From NCBI RefSeq assembly GCF_022812285.1, contig NZ_CP093300.1, forward strand, positions 2,914,001-2,978,000: a stretch of 64,000 bases of DNA. The letters run 5' to 3'. Position 1 is the stretch's first letter; every line of letters begins with the position of its first letter. Both the position numbers and the translations under genes were made by a program. Shown here in pieces: positions 8,562-16,939 of the stretch. The notes beneath the pieces are model-generated. The model saw nothing but the letters and a program-made list of their open reading frames with translations, was not told the DNA's origin and ran no database searches. Source of the DNA: Alkalihalobacillus sp. LMS39 (GTDB taxonomy: Bacteria > Bacillota > Bacilli > Bacillales > Bacillaceae_F).

Positions 8562-9338
8562 TTATTCTCCTTTAAAATCCGGATTTCTCTTTTCTATAAA
8601 TGCTCTCATCCCTTCCTTTTGGTCTGCAGAACTAAAAAGGAGATAAAAGTTTTTCCTTTCAAGCTGTAATCCATCTGCTAACGGTGAATCGACAGCTTTA
8701 TGTACAGCTTCCTTTATAAGACGTAAAGAAAGGGGAGGCTGACTCGCTAACCGGTGTGCCACTTTCATCGTTTCTGCAACAACAATTTCTTGTGCGAAAA
8801 GGCGAGTGACAATTCCATTTTCATACGCTGTTTTCGCTGGCATCATGTCTCCTAACCATAGCCATTGAAGTGCTTTTGTTTTCCCAAGAATTTTTGTTAA
8901 TCGTTGGGTTCCACCAGCACCAGGCATCACACCTAAATTTACTTCCGGGAATCCAAACTGTGCGGTTTCAGCGGCAAAAATTAAATCACAATTTAAAACA
9001 AGTTCAAATCCACCACCTAAGGCAAACCCTTGTACAGCACCTATAATCGGCTTTTTCACGAGAGCGATTTTATCCCAAACCGCAAACGGGTCTAAACGTT
9101 CTAATGTCATCGGTGTTTCATTGGCCATTTCGTCAATGTCCGCCCCTGCCGCAAATGCTCTTTCATTTCCTGTTAGTACGATTACTTTAATCTTGTTATC
9201 GTTGTCAAAGAAAGTAAGAGCATCAACAATTTCATCTACCATTTTGCGATTAAGGGCGTTTAAGACATCTGGGCGATGAAGCTGAATCACCGCCACTGAT
9301 TGTTCTACCGATGTCTTGATAAACTTATAGTTACTCAT
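8562..9338 (-). CDS. paaF: 2,3-dehydroadipyl-CoA hydratase
   Basis: 258-residue crotonase with both hydratase glutamates: Glu112 in LGGGFELVLNCD and Glu132 in PEVNLGVMPGAGGTQRL. PaaF hydrates 2,3-dehydroadipyl-CoA to 3-hydroxyadipyl-CoA for PaaH. The start overlaps the end of the EthD-like gene by eight bases, indicating translational coupling. AGGACG-type bases precede the ATG. Confidence 0.88.
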   Translation of the reverse strand: MSNYKFIKTSVEQSVAVIQLHRPDVLNALNRKMVDEIVDALTFFDNDNKIKVIVLTGNERAFAAGADIDEMANETPMTLERLDPFAVWDKIALVKKPIIGAVQGFALGGGFELVLNCDLIFAAETAQFGFPEVNLGVMPGAGGTQRLTKILGKTKALQWLWLGDMMPAKTAYENGIVTRLFAQEIVVAETMKVAHRLASQPPLSLRLIKEAVHKAVDSPLADGLQLERKNFYLLFSSADQKEGMRAFIEKRNPDFKGE

Positions 9339-9636
9339 TAACGTCCTCTCCGATAAGCAAAGTCACAAGATGACCGGCAAATCCCATTAAATCTTTACCA
9401 GATGTTTTTGCCTCATCTGTTTTCATTGCAGCTTTAAACGCTTCATGACTGTCATAATACATTTCACATTGCAAATAATAATCTGTTTTTCCCATTGGCG
9501 ACCCAACAATCTTTGACACTTTCATTTCACGTAATCCTGGAATTTTAGCAGTCAGCGGAGCATGAACCTCAAAATAATGCTTGTCAAAAGCCTCTTTGTC
9601 TTCTGGTGTTTTATACAACGCAATTAGTTTTACCAT
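9331..9636 (-). CDS. EthD-domain protein in the paaE position
   Basis: 101-residue single EthD (dimeric alpha+beta barrel) protein: VKLIALYKTPEDKEAFDKHY at the N terminus and a HAPLTAKIPGLREM segment are typical. EthD proteins are needed for P450-dependent ether degradation in actinobacteria, with unclear mechanism. Start 9636 is ten bases after AAAGGAG; the upstream in-frame ATG is too near that site. It sits between paaD and paaF, where Proteobacteria carry the paaE reductase. Confidence 0.8.
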   Translation of the reverse strand: MVKLIALYKTPEDKEAFDKHYFEVHAPLTAKIPGLREMKVSKIVGSPMGKTDYYLQCEMYYDSHEAFKAAMKTDEAKTSGKDLMGFAGHLVTLLIGEDVNE

Positions 9637-9655
9637 GTTTATCATTCTCCTTTTA

Positions 9656-10159
9656 TTAAGATGAAGCAATGGGTTTCATCGCTTCAAATGGATTTTTACA
9701 AGATTTACAATATAAAATACTGCGACAAGCAGCAGGGCCAAAAATGTTATCGATTGTCGTATAAGCCGACCCACAATAAGGACAATCAACCGACCATGGG
9801 TCTCCTTCTTTATAATCACGGGGAGGTGGTGCAATTCCATAGGATTTTAGTTTTTCATAGGCTTCTTCAGAAATTCGTTCTGTCGTCCATGTTTCATCAA
9901 AGACAAATGTGACTGTCACATTCGTGACCCACTCTACTTTTTCCATTATCGTTGTTTTGATATCTCGGCTAATGATGTCAAGTGCTGGGCATCCAACAAA
10001 AGTAGGAAGCATTTTCACATGTACATTTTTGTGTTCGGCCTCAACATGATAAACCATGCCAAGATCGACTACACTTACAGACGGAATCTCAGGGTCTTTT
10101 ACGAAGGTGAGAGCTTCTTCAATTTGTGTCATACAAGTTAGCTTATTTATCATCGTCAT
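9656..10159 (-). CDS. paaD: PaaD, Fe-S/assembly subunit of the phenylacetyl-CoA epoxidase system
   Basis: 167 residues. The N-terminal MIP18/DUF59 domain shows VKDPEIPSVSVVDLGMV and the invariant FVGCPA; the C-terminal zinc ribbon has CPYC and CKSC pairs with the PaaD ending KNPFEAMKP. PaaD is required for epoxidase activity, probably in Fe-S or di-iron maturation. AAGGGAGG lies five bases before the ATG at 10159; an in-frame GTG at 10165 would overlap it. Confidence 0.9.
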   Translation of the reverse strand: MTMINKLTCMTQIEEALTFVKDPEIPSVSVVDLGMVYHVEAEHKNVHVKMLPTFVGCPALDIISRDIKTTIMEKVEWVTNVTVTFVFDETWTTERISEEAYEKLKSYGIAPPPRDYKEGDPWSVDCPYCGSAYTTIDNIFGPAACRSILYCKSCKNPFEAMKPIASS

Positions 10160-10189
10160 CCTCACCTCCCTTGTACTTAAATTTAACTT

Positions 10190-11011
10190 TTACCAAACAG
10201 CTAATCGGTCAACATTATACACTTCTGCTAATGTTTCAATGGCTGTAGTTAATTCTTCTGTATGCACACCACAACGACCATTACCTTTATTCATTGTTGG
10301 TTTGCTGGCTGGCATCGGGATATTTAATTCGTTGAAAACGCTGTCTATTTTTTCAAGCCAACGAGAGGTTAATTGTTCTTCAGATTCAATGAACCCAAAC
10401 TCGACCATTTGTTTTTCTTCTGGTCCAAAAGAAAGAACACCACCAAACTCTTCCCACACACGTTCTAACTGGAGAGTCATTCGTTTTTTCGCTTCGTCTG
10501 TACTCGAAAATAATTGCTTAAACCATACGTCCCAATGCATGAGATGATAAAAATGTTCACCACTAATACTTTTTGCCACATTGGCTAATGGTTGATAGGA
10601 TGATTGTTTAAGAGATTGAATACGAATACTTTTATACACTTCATATAAGTAGTTTCGTACAACTGTGAAAGCCCAATCGAATCGTGGCTCATCCAAGTAT
10701 GTGCCCGGACCATTTACCTCTTCTAAAATAATCGCATTTTTTCGTTCATTTGCTGTTCTTGCATGAGCTAATGTATCCGCATTTCCTTCTCCTAGTTCTT
10801 CTAGCAATTGAAAGAACATTGCAGCATGCCCCATCGTGTTTTGATTAATGGATGAAAACGCTACGTCTTCTTCTATATGGGGACAAAGACCAAGCCATTC
10901 TGTTCCGCGAAATGCCGTGATGAAATCGTCATCGGCTAGCTGATACAATAATTCAACGAGTGCTTTTTTGCAGTCATCGTTCTGCACTTGTTCCGCTAAC
11001 TGAAAATTCAT
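10190..11011 (-). CDS. paaC: PaaC, structural subunit of phenylacetyl-CoA epoxidase
   Basis: 273-residue ferritin-like helical protein: YQLADDDFITAFRGTEWLG near the N terminus and AKSISGEHFYHLMHWDVW mid-protein match PaaC (PF05138 family). PaaC pairs with PaaA and lacks the di-iron site itself. Start 11011 follows AAAGGGGGC. The reading frame touches paaB with a 4-base overlap of start and stop, a sign of coupling. Confidence 0.92.
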   Translation of the reverse strand: MNFQLAEQVQNDDCKKALVELLYQLADDDFITAFRGTEWLGLCPHIEEDVAFSSINQNTMGHAAMFFQLLEELGEGNADTLAHARTANERKNAIILEEVNGPGTYLDEPRFDWAFTVVRNYLYEVYKSIRIQSLKQSSYQPLANVAKSISGEHFYHLMHWDVWFKQLFSSTDEAKKRMTLQLERVWEEFGGVLSFGPEEKQMVEFGFIESEEQLTSRWLEKIDSVFNELNIPMPASKPTMNKGNGRCGVHTEELTTAIETLAEVYNVDRLAVW

Positions 11012-11370
11012 GGCTTTGCCCCCTTTGACCACGACATAATCTCTTTTTCATCCAACATATCTTGTTCTTTTTCACGCCACTTTTTACGTAAATAACCGTA
11101 GCCTTTTGTTTCTCGATATTCTTTATTTTTTAAACGAGTAACGCTTTGACGTTCCTCTGAAGAGAGTCTGCGAATATCCGAAGATTTCACAACCCACACA
11201 TCACAAACCGGCTCTCTTCGCATAAAGTTTTCTTGTGCCATGACAAGGGCAATCTCTTGGTTCGGTGCAAGTAACGTATATTGCTCTTGCATATGGGCTG
11301 AAGGTGTTTTCCGGCTAAACACAACATATTCATCATAAAACTGGTTAATATAACTTCTCTTTTCGTCCAT
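11008..11370 (-). CDS. paaB: PaaB, small subunit of phenylacetyl-CoA epoxidase
   Basis: 120 residues. It contains the PaaB signatures YVVFSRKTPSAHMQEQYTLL and ALVMAQENFMRREPVCDVWVV. PaaB bridges PaaAC heterodimers in the epoxidase. The start at 11370 follows a GGGGGGAG site by seven bases; the longer open frame begins before that site. The C-terminal tail is longer than in E. coli PaaB (about 95 aa), a common trait of Gram-positive versions. Confidence 0.92.
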   Translation of the reverse strand: MDEKRSYINQFYDEYVVFSRKTPSAHMQEQYTLLAPNQEIALVMAQENFMRREPVCDVWVVKSSDIRRLSSEERQSVTRLKNKEYRETKGYGYLRKKWREKEQDMLDEKEIMSWSKGAKP

Positions 11371-11423
11371 TGTGTTCTCCCCCCTATTTTTTCTCTTCTT
11401 TACATGTACTAGAAACATTGTTT

Positions 11424-12392
11424 TTATTGTAAAATGGCTGTTGCTCCTAATGCTTCACGAACCCACTCGTTATTGTCATAGGACAGTTTGCGTAATCGCA
11501 AACGCTCTTTTGACATAGGACCGTTATTGGAAATAATTTGTTTAAATTCTGACCAATCAGGTTGTTGATATGTCCATTCACCTGTTGCTTCATTATAGGA
11601 AATGGTCTCATCAGGAATCGTTAATCCAAGTGAAAGAACGCGGGGGACATATTTTGTAAAAAAGTATTGTCGTAATTCTTCATTCGTGTTTTTTCGAATT
11701 TTATATTTTATCGTTGTATCTTGTTTCGAAGTCCCCGTGGTTTTTGCAGAAGGTGGTCCAAAAAACATTAATAGGGCAGGCCACCAACGCGTCAGAGCTT
11801 CTTGAACCATTTCTTTTTGCTGTTCTGTTCCTTCTGAAAGTGCCATAATAATGGCTTCTCCATGCTGAGCATGAAAGACTTCTTCTGCGGCAATCCGCTT
11901 TAATGCTCGAGCATATGGTGCATAAGAAGCATCAAGCATATTTGTTTGTGTAATAATGGCTGCGCCATCGACTAACCAGCCGACCAACCCGGCATCAGCC
12001 CATGTTTTTGTTTTCATATGAAACACATTATGAAACTTTAAATCACCACTGAATAAATCTCTCATAATATCTTCACGATTTTTCCCGATTGGCTTCATTA
12101 AATCTTCTGCCACTCGTAATAATAGTTGACCATGCCCCATTTCATCTTGTACTTTTGCCATGATGCCTAATTTTCGTTTTAATGATGGGGCTTTCGGTGT
12201 CCATTCTTTCTCTGGAAGCGCTCCCATTATTTCGCTAATCGCATGCATCGAAATCAATTTAATTAATGTATTTCGATAATCCTCAGGCATCCAATCATCA
12301 GCTTCGATTTTGCCGCCTGACTCAATGTGCGAAAGAAAGTCTTCATATTTCTTTTGTTGAATCGGGTCGTCGTATTTCATTTCAACCGCCAT
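11424..12392 (-). CDS. paaA: PaaA, catalytic di-iron subunit of phenylacetyl-CoA epoxidase
   Basis: 322 residues, ferritin-like. Di-iron ligands are visible: Glu54 (HAISEIMG), Glu84-x-x-His87 (DEMGHGQ) and Glu171-x-x-His174 (EEVFHAQHGE). The enzyme inserts one O2 oxygen into the ring of phenylacetyl-CoA to give the 1,2-epoxide. It is the first gene of the minus-strand operon, with GGGAGG before its ATG and a near-consensus promoter upstream. Confidence 0.96.
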   Translation of the reverse strand: MAVEMKYDDPIQQKKYEDFLSHIESGGKIEADDWMPEDYRNTLIKLISMHAISEIMGALPEKEWTPKAPSLKRKLGIMAKVQDEMGHGQLLLRVAEDLMKPIGKNREDIMRDLFSGDLKFHNVFHMKTKTWADAGLVGWLVDGAAIITQTNMLDASYAPYARALKRIAAEEVFHAQHGEAIIMALSEGTEQQKEMVQEALTRWWPALLMFFGPPSAKTTGTSKQDTTIKYKIRKNTNEELRQYFFTKYVPRVLSLGLTIPDETISYNEATGEWTYQQPDWSEFKQIISNNGPMSKERLRLRKLSYDNNEWVREALGATAILQ

Positions 12393-12418
12393 ATATTTTC
12401 CTCCCTTTACACTATATA

Positions 12419-12463
12419 ACGTTTATTTAACGTAATTATATTTTAATGTTATATAAAAATCAA
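12419..12463 (-). promoter_or_regulatory. Promoter and operator of the paa catabolic operon
   Basis: Minus-strand -35 TTGATT (12458-12463), 17-base spacer, -10 TATAAT (12435-12440). Immediately downstream, over the predicted start site, lies the perfect inverted repeat ACGTT-N5-AACGT (12419-12433). The placement is that of a repressor site; PaaX is the obvious candidate but binding is inferred. Confidence 0.75.
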
Positions 12464-12558
12464 GAGATTTTCTGAAATCCGGCAAATTGGTCGCTGTTTT
12501 CCCTTTTCTGCCTCCTATTTATTCCTTTTTATTAAACAAACGTTTTTCTTTTGTCCCA

Positions 12559-12598
12559 TAAGAAAACATGCGTTAATTGCTAACAGCATGTTTTTTCA
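12559..12598. terminator. Hairpin/terminator inside the paaA-paaK spacer
   Basis: AAAACATGC-GTTA-attgc-TAAC-a-GCATGTTTT with a T-run on the plus strand. The divergent genes on both sides should not need it, so it may end a short upstream transcript or attenuate leader RNA. The remaining ~520-bp spacer holds only promoter elements and AT-rich sequence. Confidence 0.6.
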
Positions 12599-12784
12599 TT
12601 TAAACTTACAATTTGGTTTTCAGGTGAGAAAGTACATACTTTTGTTTATTATTAATTTTAAAAAAATGTTCTCTTCATTCATTTGTACTATGAGCAACAA
12701 CACTTTTACCCTCTTATATATCTACAGAAACTAAAGTCTTACTTCTTTATCTCAACTTCTGTATCACTTCCTACGGTTTCTATT

Positions 12785-12900
12785 ACTTCGTAATTCGAAC
12801 GAATTTTCAGAATATATATTGACAAGAAAAAAAGATCATTATAACCTTCTCTTTATAACAATGTTTTTATAATTCGTTTGAAATTCGTTATTTGATAGTA
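12785..12900 (+). promoter_or_regulatory. paaK promoter region with AATTCG repeats
   Basis: TTGACA at 12819-12824 is followed 15-16 bases on by TATAAC/ATAACC. It is flanked by the palindrome AATTCG-AA-CGAATT (12792-12805) and two direct AATTCGTT copies near 12871 and 12881. These may be regulator sites. The -10 is imperfect, so the exact start is uncertain. Confidence 0.45.
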
Positions 12901-12929
12901 ATACTTATTCTTTTTTGGGAGGAGAAACT

Positions 12930-14264
12930 ATGAACTTTTATAGTGAACTTGAATCACTACACCAAGAAGAAATTCAAGCTCTGCAGTTAAAGCGCTTACA
13001 GAGAACAGTTCAGCATGTATTTACCAATGTTCCATTTTATCGAGAAAAATTAACAATGCTGAATGTATCACCCGATGACATTCAAAGTTTAGAAGACATT
13101 CGACTTTTACCATGTACAAAAAAACAAGATTTACGTGACCAATATCCTTTTGGGTTATTCGCGGTACCAAAAGAAGAACTTGTCAGAATTCATGGTTCCT
13201 CAGGTACAAGCGGAAAACCAACAATTGTAGGATATACAAAAAATGATATCTTTCATTGGTCAGAAATTGTCGCTCGAGCCATCGTAACAGCCGGAGGACA
13301 AAAAGGAGATATCTTCCATAACGCATATGGATATGGTTTATTTACAGGTGGACTAGGACTTCATTACGGGGCTGAATTGCTCGGTTGTGTTACAGTTCCT
13401 GTTTCTGGAGGAAATACTGATAGACAAATTACACTCATTAAAGACTTTCAACCAAAAATTATTGGCGGTACCCCTTCCTATGTGCTAAATATCGCCGAAA
13501 GAATGGAAGAACTTGGATATCATCCTCATGAATGTAGTCTCCAATATGGTATATTCGGGGCAGAACCATGGTCTGAGGAATTAAGACAAACGATTGAAGA
13601 AAAACTTGGAATTAAAGCGGTTGATATTTATGGTTTAAGCGAAGTCATCGGGCCTGGCGTTTCGATCGAATGCCATGAAGCACAAAATGGTCTACATATT
13701 GCTGAAGATCACTTTTTTGTTGAAGTGATTAACCCTGACACACTTCAACCTGTTCCTGACGGGGAAGACGGGGAGCTTGTTTTTACAAGTTTAACAAAGG
13801 AAGCTCTTCCGATTATACGCTACCGTACTGGAGATATCGCTTCCATTACACGCGAAAAATGTGTTTGCGGAAGAACAACAGCGAGAATGTCGAGAGTAAA
13901 AGGGAGAATTGACGATATGCTCATTATTCGTGGCGTTAATATTTTTCCTTCTGAAATTGAAAGGTATCTTCTGCAGCTTGAAGAGCTCGTACCCCACTAC
14001 CAAATCCACCTCGTAAAGAAAGGTCCATTAGACAGTGTTGAGCTCCACTGCGAAATGACCCAAGAGTTTTATAATCTGCTTCCTAATTTTGATTTACAAA
14101 ATGAACAAGTTCTTTTATTACAAAAGAAAATTGTTCATTCTATGAAGGCAAATTGTCTCGTTTCGATGGATATTCACATCCAACCGCCAAAAACGATTCC
14201 ACGTTCTGAAGGAAAAGCTGTTCGAATTATTGATAAACGGAGCGAATTTGTTTCCAAAAAGTAG
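12930..14264 (+). CDS. paaK: Phenylacetate-CoA ligase
   Basis: 444-residue member of the adenylate-forming superfamily. The AMP-binding P-loop SSGTSGKPT is near residues 90-98, YGLSEVIGPG mid-protein, YRTGD and a C-terminal domain with RVKGRIDDMLIIRGVNIFPS. It activates phenylacetate with ATP and CoA, the first committed step. Start 12930 follows GGGAGGAG; an upstream TTG includes that site. It is transcribed divergently from the operon that uses its product. Confidence 0.95.
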   Translation: MNFYSELESLHQEEIQALQLKRLQRTVQHVFTNVPFYREKLTMLNVSPDDIQSLEDIRLLPCTKKQDLRDQYPFGLFAVPKEELVRIHGSSGTSGKPTIVGYTKNDIFHWSEIVARAIVTAGGQKGDIFHNAYGYGLFTGGLGLHYGAELLGCVTVPVSGGNTDRQITLIKDFQPKIIGGTPSYVLNIAERMEELGYHPHECSLQYGIFGAEPWSEELRQTIEEKLGIKAVDIYGLSEVIGPGVSIECHEAQNGLHIAEDHFFVEVINPDTLQPVPDGEDGELVFTSLTKEALPIIRYRTGDIASITREKCVCGRTTARMSRVKGRIDDMLIIRGVNIFPSEIERYLLQLEELVPHYQIHLVKKGPLDSVELHCEMTQEFYNLLPNFDLQNEQVLLLQKKIVHSMKANCLVSMDIHIQPPKTIPRSEGKAVRIIDKRSEFVSKK

Positions 14265-14276
14265 TGAATAGCAAAA

Positions 14277-14330
14277 GAGGAAAGCCAAACAGGATTATCT
14301 ACCCTAGGCTTTCCTCACTACACTAGTTTT
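14277..14330. terminator. Terminator between convergent paaK and aldo-keto reductase
   Basis: GAGGAAAGCC (14277-14286) pairs with GGCTTTCCTC (14307-14316), with T-rich sequence after it on the plus strand. It serves paaK and possibly the opposing gene. Confidence 0.75.
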
Positions 14331-14338
14331 TCATTTTC

Positions 14339-15316
14339 TTATGGCATTCTCATTCCTCTTGAAGTTTCGTATAACATATACCATTCTTCTCTTGTCATCG
14401 TTTCTGCTATTTCAATAGCCTCTTTACATTTTCCAATTCGTTCAGGGTGACTCGTTCCAATCACAGGTTGGATTTTGGCAGGATGACGCATTAACCAACC
14501 AAGCACAATCGCTTCCGGCGTTGTGTTTTTTTCTGTTGCTAGTCTTGTTACTAATGCTTTTGTCCGTTTATCTGCTTCACTTTGTAGCTCCATTTCCCGA
14601 CCGGAATATATGCCATTCGCTAACGGCGCCCATGCTTGGATTTGAATTGTTTCCAATTGACAATGCTCGATAATCCCATCCCCAAAATGAATGTTTGTAC
14701 CTGCTTGTTGATTGACAAAGACACCTTCTTCTAGGAAGTCAATTCGTTTTAAACTCAATTCTAGTTGATTCACAACAAGTGGGTCTTCTACATATGCTTG
14801 AATCATTCTCATTTGCGCTGCATTCATATTCGACACACCGAAATGCTTCACTTTCCCTGCTTTTATCAACTGTTCGAACGCTTCAGCCACATCTTCTGGT
14901 TCTATTAGTGGATCAGGTCTATGTAATAACAATATATCAAGCTGTTCTATGCCTAACCGATGTAAAATCCCATCGACTGAATTTACAATATGGTCTTTTG
15001 AAAAATCATAACGCTGCGGAATTTCTCCTTCTGGAAACCGAATCCCACATTTGCTTTGAATCACAATTCTTTCTCTTAATTGTGGCTGCCTCTTTAATAC
15101 TTCACCGAAAACTTGTTCAGATTTCCCACGTTTATAGATGTCTGCATGGTCAAACATTGTAACACCAATAGACAAGACGGCATCTATCGCTTCTTCCGCT
15201 TGTTTAATATTTTCTTCAGTTATCGGTGCTGCATTCCAATCGCCACCTAATCCCATACATCCATAAACAAGTCTTGATGTTGTAATCATTCTTTTTTCCA
15301 ATGGCATTACTTTCAT
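14339..15316 (-). CDS. Aldo/keto reductase (YdhF-like)
   Basis: 325-residue TIM-barrel NADPH oxidoreductase. The catalytic tetrad is visible: Asp and Tyr in MFDHADIYKRGKSE, Lys in IQSKCG, His in ILLLHRPDP. The C-terminal NADP site contains PVIGTSHPERI. Substrate unknown. The ATG follows GAGAGGGTG by eight bases. It is adjacent to, and on the same strand as, the MocR regulator, 48 bp from its end, and could be co-transcribed with it. Confidence 0.85.
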   Translation of the reverse strand: MKVMPLEKRMITTSRLVYGCMGLGGDWNAAPITEENIKQAEEAIDAVLSIGVTMFDHADIYKRGKSEQVFGEVLKRQPQLRERIVIQSKCGIRFPEGEIPQRYDFSKDHIVNSVDGILHRLGIEQLDILLLHRPDPLIEPEDVAEAFEQLIKAGKVKHFGVSNMNAAQMRMIQAYVEDPLVVNQLELSLKRIDFLEEGVFVNQQAGTNIHFGDGIIEHCQLETIQIQAWAPLANGIYSGREMELQSEADKRTKALVTRLATEKNTTPEAIVLGWLMRHPAKIQPVIGTSHPERIGKCKEAIEIAETMTREEWYMLYETSRGMRMP

Positions 15317-15364
15317 TTTTATCGCACCCTCTCAATTTTTTTCCTAAAGGTCCATGTTACGGTT

Positions 15365-16816
15365 TTATGTTTTTTCTCTTATTATTGTCGCTAATTCTCG
15401 CAGAGCAAACTCCATATTCTCTTTACTTTCATACGAATAGGATAAGCGGAGGTGGACTCCTCCTTTTTCTTGATAAATTGCCCCTGGATGAATAAGAATA
15501 TTCCTTTCTAGCAATCTTTCAAATAATAGTGTTGGCGAAATAGGTTGATTCAAACGAAGCCAAATATAAAATGAACCCGTTGGTTTCGTCCATGAGGCTA
15601 GTTCAGAAAAATATTGCTGTAAACAACCGACCATAAAATCACGTCTTTTTCGAAGCTCGTTTCTCACTTTATGAACATGATCGGTATACCAATGCTTTTG
15701 TTCAAGCCATTGATGTAAGATGGCTTGTGAGATTGAACTCGTTCCATAATCTGTTTGCATTTTCAAATCAGCCAGTCGGTCAATCACATAATCAGGTCCC
15801 ACAACCCAACCAATACGCAAACCAGGACTAATGATTTTAGACGCACTACCAACATAAAGAATATTACCTGCATAATCAAAAGATTTAAGTGCCCGTGGTG
15901 GTGGTTCATCAATCCACAATTCTCGGTAAACATCGTCTTCGATTAGAGGAAGTTGAATCGATTGGCATAATGAGACGATTTGTTTTCGCTGTTCTTCACT
16001 ATAACTAAAGCTTGTTGGATTATGAAACGTTGGAATTGTATATAACATACTGGCGTTATGCTGTTCTTTCATTTTTTTAATAATCGACATTTGTTCCGTC
16101 ATTTTATCAAGTGGGACATCGATAAGTGTCATCTGTAATGACTGAAAAAGGTTTAATGAAAATAAATAAGAAGGAGATTCGACTAGTATTTTTGATTGCG
16201 GTCGTAATAGGCCATTTGCAATTAATTGAAAGGCTTGTAATCCACCAGAAACAATTAGTATGTTTGAAGGTGATGCTTTTATTCCAAAAGCTTGAATATG
16301 TTCTGATAATGCCATTCGTAATTGAATCGAGCCTTTTGGTTCTTCATAACGTAAATGAGTAGGATCAATCTGTAATGAAGAGACAATCTCCTTCATTTGT
16401 GTAACAGGAAGCAAATGGGGGGAAAGTTCTCCCGTTCCTAACCGAATGATATTCGGATTAAACTCTGCTTTGTTTATTTTTTGTATAAATACTTTGTTTG
16501 GTTCAAATAAACTATTTTTTACATAATAGTTCCAATCTGTTATTTTTGCGTCTTTTGCGAATATGTTCCATGTTGTGTTAATTACCTTTGTTTCTTTCCC
16601 TTCCACCCCTTCAATTAATCCTTCACTCATTAACTCTTCATACGCTTGCACAACTGTACTTCTATTTACCCCTACCATCTGTGCTAATTTTCTTTGTGAT
16701 GGGAGCACGGTACCAACTGGCCATTCACCATATTTAATTTTTTCTATTATGTATTCTTTAATTTGTAAATAAATTGGGACTTTATTTTTTCGATTTGGTT
16801 TCCACGATAGCTCCAT
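15365..16816 (-). CDS. MocR/PdxR-type regulator (GntR HTH fused to aminotransferase)
   Basis: 483 residues. An N-terminal GntR winged helix (PIYLQIKEYIIEKI ... LPSQRKLAQMVGVNRSTV, residues 14-80) joins a fold-type I aminotransferase domain with PLP lysine in VGSASKIISPGLRIGW. MocR proteins sense amino-compounds through PLP. It diverges from a LysE exporter, the same pairing as B. subtilis yisV/yisU. A double palindrome between the genes is the likely operator. Confidence 0.9.
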   Translation of the reverse strand: MELSWKPNRKNKVPIYLQIKEYIIEKIKYGEWPVGTVLPSQRKLAQMVGVNRSTVVQAYEELMSEGLIEGVEGKETKVINTTWNIFAKDAKITDWNYYVKNSLFEPNKVFIQKINKAEFNPNIIRLGTGELSPHLLPVTQMKEIVSSLQIDPTHLRYEEPKGSIQLRMALSEHIQAFGIKASPSNILIVSGGLQAFQLIANGLLRPQSKILVESPSYLFSLNLFQSLQMTLIDVPLDKMTEQMSIIKKMKEQHNASMLYTIPTFHNPTSFSYSEEQRKQIVSLCQSIQLPLIEDDVYRELWIDEPPPRALKSFDYAGNILYVGSASKIISPGLRIGWVVGPDYVIDRLADLKMQTDYGTSSISQAILHQWLEQKHWYTDHVHKVRNELRKRRDFMVGCLQQYFSELASWTKPTGSFYIWLRLNQPISPTLLFERLLERNILIHPGAIYQEKGGVHLRLSYSYESKENMEFALRELATIIREKT

Positions 16817-16852
16817 TTCTACACCTCTCTATATAAGAATACCATACCAAAT

Positions 16853-16890
16853 CACCAACTGGTTGGTTTGATTACCAACCAGTTGGATGG
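16853..16890. promoter_or_regulatory. Operator between MocR regulator and LysE exporter
   Basis: Perfect 13-bp inverted repeat CCAACTGGTTGGT / ACCAACCAGTTGG around TTGATT (16855-16886). Each arm is itself a CCAAC-N2-GTTGG near-palindrome, giving two adjacent dimer-type sites. The location between divergent starts suits control of both genes. Confidence 0.8.
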
Positions 16891-16939
16891 TGACAAAAGT
16901 AAATTGTACGGTACAATAATTCGTGAAAGGAGATATTTT

